64,000 nucleotides of DNA, from positions 62,001 through 126,000 of the forward strand of contig JAODUO010000417.1 of NCBI GenBank assembly GCA_025642075.2. The letters are read 5' to 3'. Position 1 is the stretch's first letter; each line of letters opens with the position of its first letter. This DNA is from Ridgeia piscesae (taxonomy: Eukaryota > Annelida > Polychaeta > Sabellida > Siboglinidae). Positions 24,745 through 36,963 of this stretch are shown here, in pieces. A model generated the notes under the pieces. It had not been told where the DNA came from. It saw only the letters and a program-made list of their open reading frames with translations, and did not search any database. Position numbers and translations under genes: made by a program.

Positions 24745-25425
24745 CATCTGCTAGCTTAAACACTATTCCATGCAGTTCTCACAATGAACGTGTTTACGGC
24801 GATCATGTCGTGCAGATGGTGCCGCAACTGTCTACAACATTCGCCACGTGGGTCGGTCGTCGCTGTTCGACGTTTCTTTCTTAAACTAACTATTGTACCA
24901 GCAGTGTCTTTGTGTAAATTAAAGATCTCACGGTTAATTAAAGTAAAGTTCACGAGTGCCACATAACAACTAAAACAGAGAAACGCAAACTTCACTTAAA
25001 CTCTTCATTTTAAATACCCTGTATGAGAATAATGCACATACCGTATCAGCGCGCCTATTTATAACAATGATGATTTATAATCCTTATTGTTAGTTTATTG
25101 TATGTCACGGTCGAAAATGGAAGCTCACCTCCACCAGACGTAGTAAATTCCTCTTGTCTTTGTAGAATTCGTGTAGATCAACGGTAGTGCGAGGGTTTGT
25201 TGCCTTTTATTCGTTGCGGTGATGTGAAGGAAGCATCGCCCAATCGTACAATGTATACAAAGAACGCAGCAATAAGAAAAACAATAAATAAAATAAATTA
25301 TCGAGTCCAGTACGAGGTAACCTGTGCACATGGCAGTCATAAGACCGTCTGTCGGTTTATTGATTACCCGTTATCAAGTGTAGCTTAACATAACCAGTGG
25401 TCATGCAGGTGTATGCTTACCGACG
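24745..25425 (-). repeat. Right arm of the ~660-bp inverted repeat
   Basis: Partner of 22490-23145 in opposite orientation, separated by about 1.6 kb that contains the two LINE fragments. Its outer edge (CATGCAGGTGTATGCTTACCG) mirrors the left arm. The counterpart of the left-arm TATAAATA is changed here to TATACATT. Confidence 0.8.
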
Positions 25426-25984
25426 TATGTATTGCCTAACGTAGTCGTAGCCTGGCTCCGTCGCTTCACAAGGTGCAATAGATTTGGCCGCGCCCAAGTT
25501 GCTCGCCATAATTAATAAAAATGAAAAAATGACCTATACCCACACCTCCCACCACTCCATCCAATCACTGAGTCTTCTCTTCTTACTTGGCGCCGCCAAT
25601 GTTTAAGTCTTGCCTTCGCGTAGCTCCGTATTTATCAGTTTTGTGACCAGATATCATATTTTGTTTAAACGAAGTTACGGTTTATTGTTTTTCTTTTCAC
25701 CTCTGCAATATTTTCAGACCACTTATCAGTTATATTTTTCTATTATTAGCCGTTTTTCGACTTCGCCCTTTCAAGTTTAACGTAATTGTAATGGCGTACC
25801 GACCACTCGTCTGCACTAGACTCATGCGTGGCGGCGATAATCATCCGAAAAAGTCTCTTGTCACGGTATTACAGTCGACAACAAGTACGACACTTATTCA
25901 CAGTGTACTGATTAAGTATGGAATGGAATAGTATACACGCCGCTCCGTTTCAGAAACGCAGGCGCCTGACAAATGTAAACATCG

Positions 25985-27404
25985 ATGCAACCCGCGCTGA
26001 TAGGGCTAGCCTACAGACATGTAGCATATCTCGCTGCAGCTGTCTTGGGTTTTCTCCGGTGCCATCCCCGGAGATGGTCCAAGACCGTGACCGTTAGTAC
26101 AGGTTGGAAGATATTCTCAACTGTCTTCGCGAACGGCCTATGTTACCAACGCGCGATTAGCGTCGGTTCAACCGTCGTTGGGGGCGCGAATAATCGGTCC
26201 TGTTGTGCTCCCGGAGGCCTAGTCACGACCTACGCGTTTGACGGAACTGCCCGGACAAATATTAGTCCCGCCAGTTGAATTCCCAAAAAGAGAATCCGCG
26301 CAAAATACCTGTCCACGTCTATGGATTTACGCCAACGGGCCCGGCTCGGGCGGAAAACCGGTGACATTCCTCCGGATAGAACGGACAAGAGTCCGGGGGC
26401 CGGAGCCGTTCGGCCTTATGGAATACCCGAAGCCGGAGACCCGTTGCGTTACAACAATTGCGTTTCTCGACGTAGTCGAGATCGCCCAGTCTCCGGAAAA
26501 GCAACCGAACAAACAGGCTGCAATTACGGGACAAATTAGGCGCATTAAAACCGGAGTTTGCCTTCGCCGGCTCCACGACACGGGGTCCTGTTTCGCGACC
26601 CGCGATCCACTCGCGGCTGGAAGAGCCGTTTTCGGCCGGCGAATCGACGCCGTTTCCACCAAAATTAACGGTTGACTGGGCGTTGAAACAGTTGCCGTAC
26701 AACCGGACAATGTGACAAGATATCACATTCAGAATGGGTCATCCTGGCCCACACGTTTCTCTCTGATGAATTGCCGGCGACAGACAGTCTTGTCCCTCGC
26801 ACAGTGCCACGTCTGTCAACACTGACACAAGTCGCTCCCCAGCCTGGTTTCCTTTTTGTGAGGCATTGATTAATCACTTCAGAAAATTCAGCAGGAATTA
26901 AAAACCCTCAGGTGGGCAATTCACACCAATTTACTTCGCTCCAGAGAGGCACTGCGCTCTCCGTTGGAGCTTTCTTCTACAGGTTGTCTGTTTTCACGAG
27001 ACTCCCCTGTCGTAGATAAGGGCTTCACCGAGATTTCTCGGTCTCAGGTGGGGGAGCACGACTCGGCACGGAGCAGAAGTATTTCCGTGACTTCGCAGCC
27101 ATGACAGGCCGACGGCTGTGCACCGGTCAGCCCAATCGTTATGCGACCTTCGACCCTCGACAGGTGGCCGTGTTACCTCCTTTGCTTACAAGGAAGGTGG
27201 AACTCTGTCCCTCTGCTGCTTCGAGACGTCTGGGTCACTTCCATCAATCTTGTGGATACCTATTTCCACATACCCATCCATAAAGGTTCCCGAAAATGTC
27301 TTCGATTTCTGACTCGGGACATCATATACCAATTCCGGGCACTGCCGTTTGGCCTTTCTCCAGCACCGTTTGTTTTCATCTGGGTGTGTCATTGTTGGAG
27401 CTGA
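25985..27404 (+). mobile_element. DIRS-like retroelement fragment (reverse transcriptase start)
   Basis: At 27230-27390 the frame reads VTSINLVDTYFHIPIHKGSR, then LRFLTRDIIYQFRALPFGLS and PAPFVF. YFHIPI...YQFRALPFGLS.AP.VF is the hallmark of the DIRS-type reverse transcriptase. The GC-rich stretch 25985-27100 is distinct from its surroundings and has several open frames with no sure homology, so it is probably the upstream part of the same element. The frame ends abruptly at about 27395 where a minus-strand LINE fragment begins, so the element is truncated. The 5' boundary is uncertain. Confidence 0.6.
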
Positions 27405-27745
27405 TAATTGTAGCGAAGTTGTCCTTGCTAAGAGGTAGTCTCATCGTCATGATTCTGTCACTTACTGGCCGTGGCATTTCTGTCAGCTTTGTCACTATAT
27501 CCTTTTTGATAGCAAAGTCCACTCCGGCCACCCCTCCTCCTCCTTTGGGTTTGCTACTCCAGAAGAAAAAGTATTCCAATACGTTGAGACTAACAGACTC
27601 TGAAAACCTTGTTTCATATAGGGCGGCGATGTCGATGTTGTATTTGACAAGTTCCATTGCTACTAGTGCCGTACGTCTTTCTGGTCGGTCAGCTGCTTCT
27701 CGGTCGAGGAGAGTCCTGACTTTCCATTGTGCAATTGTCAGTATT
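27376..27745 (-). mobile_element. LINE endonuclease N-terminal fragment (minus strand)
   Basis: The minus-strand frame reads TIAQWKVRTLLDREAADRPE, RRTALVAMELVKYNIDIAAL, YETRFSE and later AGVDFAIKKDIVTKL. This is the amino-terminal part of the APE-type endonuclease of a LINE family that databases often mislabel as craniofacial development protein 2-like. Its N-terminal side abuts the CTT tract exactly, and its C-terminal side stops after about 120 codons. The element is truncated. Confidence 0.8.
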
Positions 27746-30497
27746 TTCTTCTTCTTCTTCTTCTTCTTCTTCTTCTTCTTCTTCTTCTTCTTCTTCTTCT
27801 TCTTCTTCTTCTTCTTCTTCTTCTTCTTCTTCTTCTTCTTCTTCTTCCCTTTTTCTTCTTCTTCTTCTTCTTCTTCTTCTTCTTCTTCTTCTTCTTCTTC
27901 TTTTTCTTCTTCTTCTTCTTCTTCTTCTTCTTCTTCTTCTTCTTCTTCTTCTTCTTCTTCTTCTTCTTCTTCTTCTTCTTCTTCTTCTTCTTCTTCTTCT
28001 TCTTCTTCTTCTTCTTCTTCTTCTTCTTCTTCTTCTTCTTCTTCTTCTTCTTCTTCTTCTCTTCTGCCCTTTTGCTTCTTCTTCTTCTTCTCTTCTTCTT
28101 TCTTTCTTTCTTTCCCTTTTTCTTCTTCTTCTTTCTTCTTCTTCTTCTTCTTCTTCTTCTTCTTCTTCTTCTTCTTCTTCTTCTTCTTCTTCTTCTTCTT
28201 CTTCTTCTTCTTCTTCTTCTTTTCTTCTTCTTCTTCTTCTTCTTCTTCTTCTTCTTCTTCTTCTTCTTCTTCTTCTTCTTCTTCTTCTTCTTCTTCTTCT
28301 TCTTCTTCTTCTTCTTTTTTCTGTTTTCTGCTTCTCTTCGAAAGTATTCTCTGCTTGCTTCTGCTTCTGCTTGCTTCTCTTCGCTTCGTTCTGCTTCTGC
28401 TTCCTTCTCTTGCTTCTCTCTTCTTCTTCTCCTTCTTCTTCTTTGGGTTCTTCTTCTTCTTTGCTTCTTCTTCTTCTTTTCTTCTTCTTCTTCTTCTTCT
28501 TCTTCTTCTTCTTCTTCTTCTTCTTCTTCTTCTTCTTCTTCTTCTTCTTCTTCTTCTTCTTCTTCTTCTTCTTCTTCTTCTTCTTCTTCTTCTTCTTCTT
28601 CTTCTTCTTCTTCTTCTTCTTCTTCTTCTTCTTCTTCTTCTTCTTCTTCTTCTTCTTCTTCTTCTTCTTCTTCTTCTTCTTCTTCTTCTTCTTCTTCTTC
28701 TTCTTCTTCTTCTTCTTCTTCTTCTTCTTCTTCTTCTTCTTCTTCTTCTTCTTCTTCTTCTTCTTCTTCTTCTTCTTCTTCTTCTTCTTCTTCTTCTTCT
28801 TCTTCTTCTTCTTCTTCTTCTTCTTCTTCTTCTTCTTCTTCTTCTTCTTCTTCTTCTTCTTCTTCTTCTTCTTCTTCTTCTTCTTCTTCTTCTTCTTCTT
28901 CTTCTTCTTCTTCTTCTTCTTCTTCTTCTTCTTCTTCTTCTTCTTCTTCTTCTTCTTCTTCTTCTTCTGCTTCTGCTTCTTCTTCTTCTTCTCTTCTTCT
29001 TCTGCTTCTGCTTCTGCTTCTGCTTCTGCTTCTGCTTCTGCTTCTGCTTCTTCTTCTTCTTCTTCTTCTTCTTCTTCTTCTTCTTCTTCTTCTTCTTCTT
29101 CTTCTGCTTCTGCTTCTGCTTCTCTTGCTTCTGCTTCTTCTTCTGCTTCTGCTTCTCTTCTTCTTCTGCTTCTTCTTCTGCTTCTTCTTCTTGCTTCTTC
29201 TTCTTCTTCTTCTTCTTCTTCTTCTTCTTCTTCTTCTTCTTCTTCTTCTTCTTCTTCTTCTTCTTCTTCTTCTTCTTCTTCTTCTTCTTCTTCTTCTTCT
29301 TCTTCTTCTTCTTCTTCTTCTTCTTCTTCTTCTTCTTCTTCTTCTTCTTCTTCTTCTTCTTCTTCTTCTTCTTCTTCTTCTTCTTCTTCTTCTTCTTCTT
29401 CTTCTTCTTCTTCTTCTTCTTCTTCTTCTTCTTCTTCTTCTTCTTCTTCTTCTTCTTCTTCTTCTTCTTCTTCTTCTTCTTCTTCTTCTTCTTCTTCTTC
29501 TTCTTCTTCTTCTTCTTCTTCTTCTTCTTCTTCTTCTTCTTCTTCTTCTTCTTCTTCTTCTTCTTCTTCTTCTTCTTCTTCTTCTTCTTCTTCTTCTTCT
29601 TCTTCTTCTTCTTCTTCTTCTTCTTCTTCTTCTTCTTCTTCTTCTTCTTCTTCTTCTTCTTCTTCTTCTTCTTCTTCTTCTTCTTCTTCTTCTTCTTCTT
29701 CTTCTTCTTCTTCTTCTTCTTCTTCTTCTTCTTCTTCTTCTTCTTCTTCTTCTTCTTCTTCTTCTTCTTCTTCTTCTTCTTCTTCTTCTTCTTCTTCTTC
29801 TTCTTCTTCTTCTTCTTCTTCTTCTTCTTCTTCTTCTTCTTCTTCTTCTTCTTCTTCTTCTTCTTCTTCTTCTTCTTCTTCTTCTTCTTCTTCTTCTTCT
29901 TCTTCTTCTTCTTCTTCTTCTTCTTCTTCTTCTTCTTCTTCTTCTTCTTCTTCTTCTTCTTCTTCTTCTTCTTCTTCTTCTTCTTCTTCTTCTTCTTCTT
30001 CTTCTTCTTCTTCTTCTTCTTCTTCTTCTTCTTCTTCTTCTTCTTCTTCTTCTTCTTCTTCTTCTTCTTCTTCTTCTTCTTCTTCTTCTTCTTCTTCTTC
30101 TTCTTCTTCTTCTTCTTCTTCTTCTTCTTCTTCTTCTTCTTCTTCTTCTTCTTCTTCTTCTTCTTCTTCTTCTTCTTCTTCTTCTTCTTCTTCTTCTTCT
30201 TCTTCTTCTTCTTCTTCTTCTTCTTCTTCTTCTTCTTCTTCTTCTTCTTCTTCTTCTTCTTCTTCTTCTTCTTCTTCTTCTTCTTCTTCTTCTTCTTCTT
30301 CTTCTTCTTCTTCTTCTTCTTCTTCTTCTTCTTCTTCTTCTTCTTCTTCTTCTTCTTCTTCTTCTTCTTCTTCTTCTTCTTCTTCTTCTTCTTCTTCTTC
30401 TTCTTCTTCTTCTTCTTCTTCTTCTTCTTCTTCTTCTTCTTCTTCTTCTTCTTCTTCTTCTTCTTCTTCTTCTTCTTCTTCTTCTTCTTCTTCTTCC
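27746..30497. repeat. Giant (CTT)n tract, about 2.75 kb
   Basis: Almost uninterrupted CTT/TTC, pure for about 1.3 kb at 29200-30490. There are degenerate islands at 28060-28125, 28318-28470 and 28966-29200, where CTGCTT units appear in clusters. The complementary strand is purine-only, so all six frames stay open; these poly-Leu/Ser/Phe/Lys/Glu/Arg frames of 900-1200 codons are artefacts. It lies inside intron 1 of the receptor-like gene. Confidence 0.98.
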
Positions 30498-30597
30498 TAG
30501 TGTTTTCCTGTCGACGGGAGATGAGGTCGAGAAGCGCGGTCCTTGGTAATGCGGGCGGCGGCCGATCAGGTATGGAGTTTCGTGCAGTTGTACATTT

Positions 30598-31275
30598 TGC
30601 AGCAGCGAAGGGAAACCAAATTCTTGGATTAATTAGGCGAACTATAGTGTACAAAGAAAAAGAACTAATAATACCGCTGTATAAAACAATAGTTAGGCCT
30701 CACTTAGAATATTGTATACAAGCATGGAGGCCATATCGCAAGAAGGATATTGATATGCTAGAAAGAGTACAAAGGAGAGCAACCAAAATGATACCAAAAC
30801 TCAGGAATATTAGTTATGAAATGCGTCTAAAAGAATGTGGTTTAACAACATTAGAAACCAGAAGATTGAGAGGAGATCAGATTGAGGTGTTTAAAATATT
30901 GAATGGATATGAAAATATTGACAGAAATAGTTTTTTTCACAGTCAAGGAAGACAGAAGGACTAGAGGACATGGAGTTACATTAGCAAAGAAGCAGTGTAG
31001 ACTAGATATTAGAAAAGTTTCATTTTCACAAAGAACAGTAAACGAATGGAACAGATTATCAGCTGATTGTGTAGATGCTAGTAGTGTTAATATATTTAAA
31101 AATAAAATCGACATATACCTAAGACGGGCGGGGTATACCGTAGATAGATAGGTTGGACTCTCGATAAGCCAAATGGCTTCCTAGTCCACCTGCCATCTAG
31201 AGTTGAATCTCTAGGTGGCAATCTTGTTAAATCTTGTTAAAATCTTGTTGTATAACTTGTATTGTTTGTCTTGGC
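30598..31275 (+). mobile_element. CR1/Jockey-like LINE 3' end, copy 1
   Basis: The frame reads GNQILGLIRRTIVYKEKELI, VRPHLEYCIQAWRPY and RRATKMIPKLRNISYEMRLK, then GLTTLETRRLRGDQIEVFKI. After a frame break in a T-run near 30930 the next frame gives CRLDIRKVSFSQRTVNEWN and ends at a stop about 31150. The 3'UTR ends with AATCTTGTT repeats at about 31225-31255. It belongs to the same family as the minus-strand copy at 36964-38370 and carries about 75 bases that the other copy lacks. Confidence 0.88.
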
Positions 31276-32071
31276 AGATAATTTGCCTCAGTCGTATTTT
31301 TTATTCATGACACTACAATATATATTTACTTATTCTAAGACTAGGAGCGAGTATGAGATGTTTATTTGTCAGGTTATATAAAAGGTATGTTCACATTGTA
31401 TTTTTCAAGCCAGCCTTGCAATGTTTATATTTAGGTCAGTTCGCTCAGTTCACTTCGCGCGCGTTCTGGTTGGTTTTGTATATTCCTCCACCCGACGACG
31501 CTCCCGCCTGCCAGGTCGCCCGTCCAATGTTTACTTCCAGCAACCAATTGCAACGCAGATAGCATTGCAAGCAGTTTCCGGATACATTTGTATCCGGAAA
31601 AGGCGAAGTCGCGTCCCGAACACTGACAAACAAATGCGCTCCTGTCAGGCGCTATAAAGACTGCCTGAAGGCATGACATAGGCCCAGCGGTCTCACTATC
31701 TTTGGCTGGATTGATTAGTTGTATTCGCCTTCGCTCTCTTGATATGTTCCATTCAATCTTTATGTTGTTACAAGATATTCTGTTTTATTTATCGTGATTT
31801 GCCCTATACATTGTGCCTGTCTTGTTCTATTTTTATAGTGGGTTTTTTCTTGTTAGGTGTCGTAAGAATGTATTCATTGTTTTACGAAGCTCTCATCGTG
31901 CTTCTTAAAAAAACATCTTCCACTTGTTTGGTGGTGTTTTGTGTGCGTGTTTTTACTGTCCATGATTCACAACCATAATAGTAGTATGAGCTCGATGTAA
32001 CACTGTAATACGTATTTTCTCACCTCAAGTGATTTATTTTTGTGACTCAAATGCCGTTCTTTGCACCACAG

Positions 32072-32326
32072 CGGGCAAACTTCACCGCGTGTTCGTTGGC
32101 AAATACCCCGGTGCGAGCTAAGGTCGTGGATTACACACAACCTATTGACCCGGTAGGCTATACGTTTATTGTAAAGAAGACTCCCACCAACGAAGCGTAC
32201 ACCAAAACAAGTGAACTCGCTGTAGCGAAAGGTATGCATTTCGTCTTTAGACGAGATGACATAATGGATAGACATTTCAAGGCAAGCAACGTCGTGGAGG
32301 AAAAATGGATATATACGATCGCTAAG
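32072..32326 (+). CDS. Channel-less ionotropic glutamate receptor-like protein, exon b (S1-to-S2 junction without pore)
   Basis: This 85-codon exon has acceptor CACCACAG before 32072 and donor AAG|GTTAGT after 32326, both phase 0. RANFTACSLANTPVRAKVVD and YTQPIDPVGYTFIVKK match the end of receptor S1 (RADLA.APLTIT.VRE..DFS.PF...G). The Arg that binds the ligand alpha-carboxylate (Arg485 of GluA2) is conserved, while the Pro/Thr positions are Ser/Ala. After only a short TPTNEAYTK linker the frame goes straight into an S2-like start (SELAVAKGMHFVF, then DRHFKASNVVEEKWIYTI). In every canonical receptor about 150 residues with M1, the M2 pore loop and M3 (SYTANLAAF) lie at this point; here they cannot be encoded because the exon is continuous. 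The Ser-Thr pair of S2 that contacts glutamate is not conserved. Confidence 0.8.
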
Positions 32327-34584
<2,258 letters not shown>

Positions 34585-34977
34585 AGAGAAAATACGTTCA
34601 TGGATGATCTCAACGAAGCCATTCGGAGAGTCCGAGATTCTGATGGCCACCTCGCCGTAGTCACTAACAAAGCTACTGCCATGTTTCATGTTGGAACACC
34701 ACCATGCGTGCTCATGACAATCGGTACAACCGCAAAAAGCAAGAAATTATCTGGGCTTATTGTTCTAAAGGGTAATCCAATGCTCCGTCGGCTCAATAAA
34801 GCGATCAACGCGCTAAAATTGAATGGCCAGTTCGATGAACTCTTCAAGAAATGGTATGAAGGACCCTGCCACAGGGAAAGCAAGACCCCCAGCAGCGCTA
34901 CGCCTGGCGCTGCGCCTGGCGCTGCAGTTATCCCCGTCGTTGTGGCCTACCTTCTTTCGTTGACCGCTTTTTATTAG
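34585..34977 (+). CDS. Channel-less ionotropic glutamate receptor-like protein, terminal exon c (S2 and hydrophobic C-terminal tail)
   Basis: The acceptor is TGTCCTTAG before 34585, phase 0; the exon has 130 codons and ends at TAG 34975-34977. Residues align gap-free with receptor S2: LNEAIRRVRDSDGHLAVVTN, then PPCVLMTIG, KKLSGLIVLKGNPMLRRLNK and GQFDELFKKWYEGPC. The two cysteines that form the conserved S2 disulfide are present (PPC and EGPC). The Glu that binds the ligand amino group (Glu705 of GluA2) is Asn here. After the domain come a Ser/Thr/Ala/Gly/Pro linker (SKTPSSATPGAAPGAA) and 18 hydrophobic residues (VIPVVVAYLLSLTAFY) at the very C-terminus with no cytoplasmic tail, as in a GPI-attachment signal. 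A bare transmembrane anchor in the M4 position is the alternative. Confidence 0.8.
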   Translation, partial: RENTFMDDLNEAIRRVRDSDGHLAVVTNKATAMFHVGTPPCVLMTIGTTAKSKKLSGLIVLKGNPMLRRLNKAINALKLNGQFDELFKKWYEGPCHRESKTPSSATPGAAPGAAVIPVVVAYLLSLTAFY

Positions 34978-35126
34978 CATTTTTTTCATATGTTTGTTCA
35001 CGTTTGTTGCGCAACTATTCACGCAGACAACATTCAGATAACATTGTACCACGTGACGTTTGCCTACAGCTGCAAAAGCGTAACGAAAAGAACGATACAT
35101 TTGCATGAGAAGTACGTTACTCGTGC

Positions 35127-35132
35127 AATAAA
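35127..35132 (+). terminator. Polyadenylation signal of the receptor-like gene
   Basis: AATAAA 150 bases after the stop codon of exon c. This gives a short 3'UTR and supports 34585-34977 as the last exon. Confidence 0.55.
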
Positions 35133-35334
35133 ACGTGACCGTCGTCTTCATTAGATATACAAGTGAACGAAGTCACAAAACTAATTTTCAAAGCATTTAA
35201 ATGGAGTTTCTTCTGTTGATTAAAGCAATGGTTACAAACGAATGTCGTTGTAGTAGTGATCTTAATGTAATAAATGTTCACATCTGGACACAAGCGTAAA
35301 CTTTGGCACAGATAACCTCGATACCGTATAATGG

Positions 35335-35640
35335 AAATGGGGGCAGGGGTGTCATGGCCCCCAATCCCGGAAAATTATGATGGTGGGGAACGGAGGACTA
35401 ATAACTGGCTACCTGTTTCATAGAGTCACAAAGAATAGAGGGTATAAGGATGCCTGTGTAAGACTTTCCTTCCCAGTCCTACCCTTTCGCAAAGACATTT
35501 GGCATCATTCCAGTAGGAGTAAGTTAGGAATTATCCCATTCTTTCGCCCAAGAGGTGGCAGAGCAACGATAATATCATCATTTCCAATGTGCGTGATGGC
35601 TTATGGGTATTAAGGATTCCAAATAATAGTTACTAACCCA
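35335..35640. mobile_element. Transposon-derived fragment
   Basis: It begins with GGGGGCAGGGGTGTCATGGCCCCCAATCCC, divided here as a GC-rich block related to 11263-11310. The remaining sequence has no recognised coding. It is probably another piece of the same DNA-transposon family. Confidence 0.35.
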
Positions 35641-35748
35641 GGGTCAAATTGCGTTTTGTTGTTCTTTTCTTGGCATTACTGTCGTCAGGGGTGAGTTAAC
35701 CATGATTTCCGTTTCTACTGCCTTTTTTCTGCCTCTTACTTTTTCTCA

Positions 35749-36130
35749 CTACGTTCTCTCTATCAGCAGTCTCCAATGCCTTGTATATGTTGCACTTTTT
35801 CTCCATTCTTCTCCCACTGTTTCCGTGTCACTTTTAATGCAATCCCCCAGCGCAATTTTGGTCTTGCACGCCACCTTTTCCGCTTTAGATTCTGGGTATC
35901 TGCTCTCTGCCAGTTTTTCATCTCCCATTATTCCCACATAACCAGCCCATGTTAACTTATTCATTACCATTTTCTTCTTAAAAGGTTCCTTCACTCCAGC
36001 ATCCATTCTTCTCTTATCAGCTCTCTTAACTCCCACGATTTTTCTTACCAGGTTGTTTTCGCAAACCTGGATCTTTTCATTTTGTTTCTCTCTTAATGCC
36101 ATCGTCTCTACATTAATAGAAACCGTAAAT
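35749..36130 (-). mobile_element. LINE C-terminal fragment (minus strand)
   Basis: The frame reads KIQVCENNLVRKIVGVKRAD, KRRMDAGVKE, LTWAGYVGIM and ETVGEEWRKSATYTRHWRLL. This matches the post-RT C-terminal region common to one group of animal LINEs (ENKW.RKI..VKR.DRRR...L.WAGHV.RM...). It is truncated at both ends and mutated. Confidence 0.7.
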
Positions 36131-36547
36131 GGGGAAACATCCCCGCCCTCTACTGGCACAGTGGAGCCTACCCCAGGCACGGACTAACCTGGCACCAGAA
36201 ACCACGGTCAAACCAGGCACTACAAAAAACGTAGCGTACGAACTATCCAACTGAAAAAAATAACACTAATAGCTGGCTCTTAATATAGCCAGCCAAACCC
36301 AAATGTGCACTGTTTAAACGACAGCCAAGTGAACACGACACTAAAATTGAGCAGGTGAGCTTGGTGACGTGCGGGAAGGTATGTAAACGGATGCGCGTAC
36401 ACGTACATGTCCATATGTATATTCACACACTTACGGCCATGCATATACGTGTGCACTCACGGATAACTACAGGCAAACACCAACACATAATACACACGTG
36501 CACATATAATTATACATACGTTTATCCATAAATATATACATGCGTGC

Positions 36548-36582
<35 letters not shown>

Positions 36583-36963
36583 CGTAAGTAAGTAAGTAAT
36601 GCAGCTACCATTTGCTGCCCTATGCAAAAAATTGCAAGACAACGTGGGAGAACAGAACAAATAATCCTGGCGCCCCGGGTTGCCGAAGCAGCTGAAGATG
36701 TTAGCGCCAGCAAGCAGTAACCGAGCCAGGTTGCTGTGTCAGGGAACACAGGGTGAGTTCAACATGTCAAAAAGGGGCGGTTACTCTCGGGAATCGGCCG
36801 ATCGGCTGGACGACATCGGACGCCCGCGCGGGCACTTGGCCAGCCGCCGGTTGACCGGGCACACCGCTCATCGCCTGACAGTCAAAATGTATGTGGCCTC
36901 AGGGACTGAAGCAACCCTTAGCTGTGGTTATTCACATTGCGTGACACGAGTATACACCTATAG
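36131..36963. other. No gene recognised; (AAGT)n run
   Basis: Contains an AAGT tetranucleotide run at 36547-36599 and GC-richer sequence at 36660-36900 without a supportable exon. Confidence 0.5.

Larger units (their letters stand above)
21206..32071 (+). other. Intron 1 of the receptor-like gene, packed with repeats
   Basis: A 10.9-kb intron between exons a and b. Entries below describe its GTGC microsatellite, large inverted repeat, LINE and DIRS-like fragments and the CTT tract. 21640-22030 begins AGCGGTTCCCAAAATGGGGTACGC, a motif typical of hAT element ends, and may be a transposon relic. 31276-32071 holds a GC-rich patch (31450-31690) with a short TTCCGGATACA hairpin at about 31574-31600 and a TATAAAG motif at about 31654, possibly from a retroelement; no exon was seen there. 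Confidence 0.6.

Noticed and set aside
27296..30964. Very long frames (900-1200 codons) of poly-Phe, Leu, Ser, Lys, Glu or Arg
   Set aside because: They are translations of the CTT microsatellite in all frames; flanking ends come from unrelated transposon fragments.
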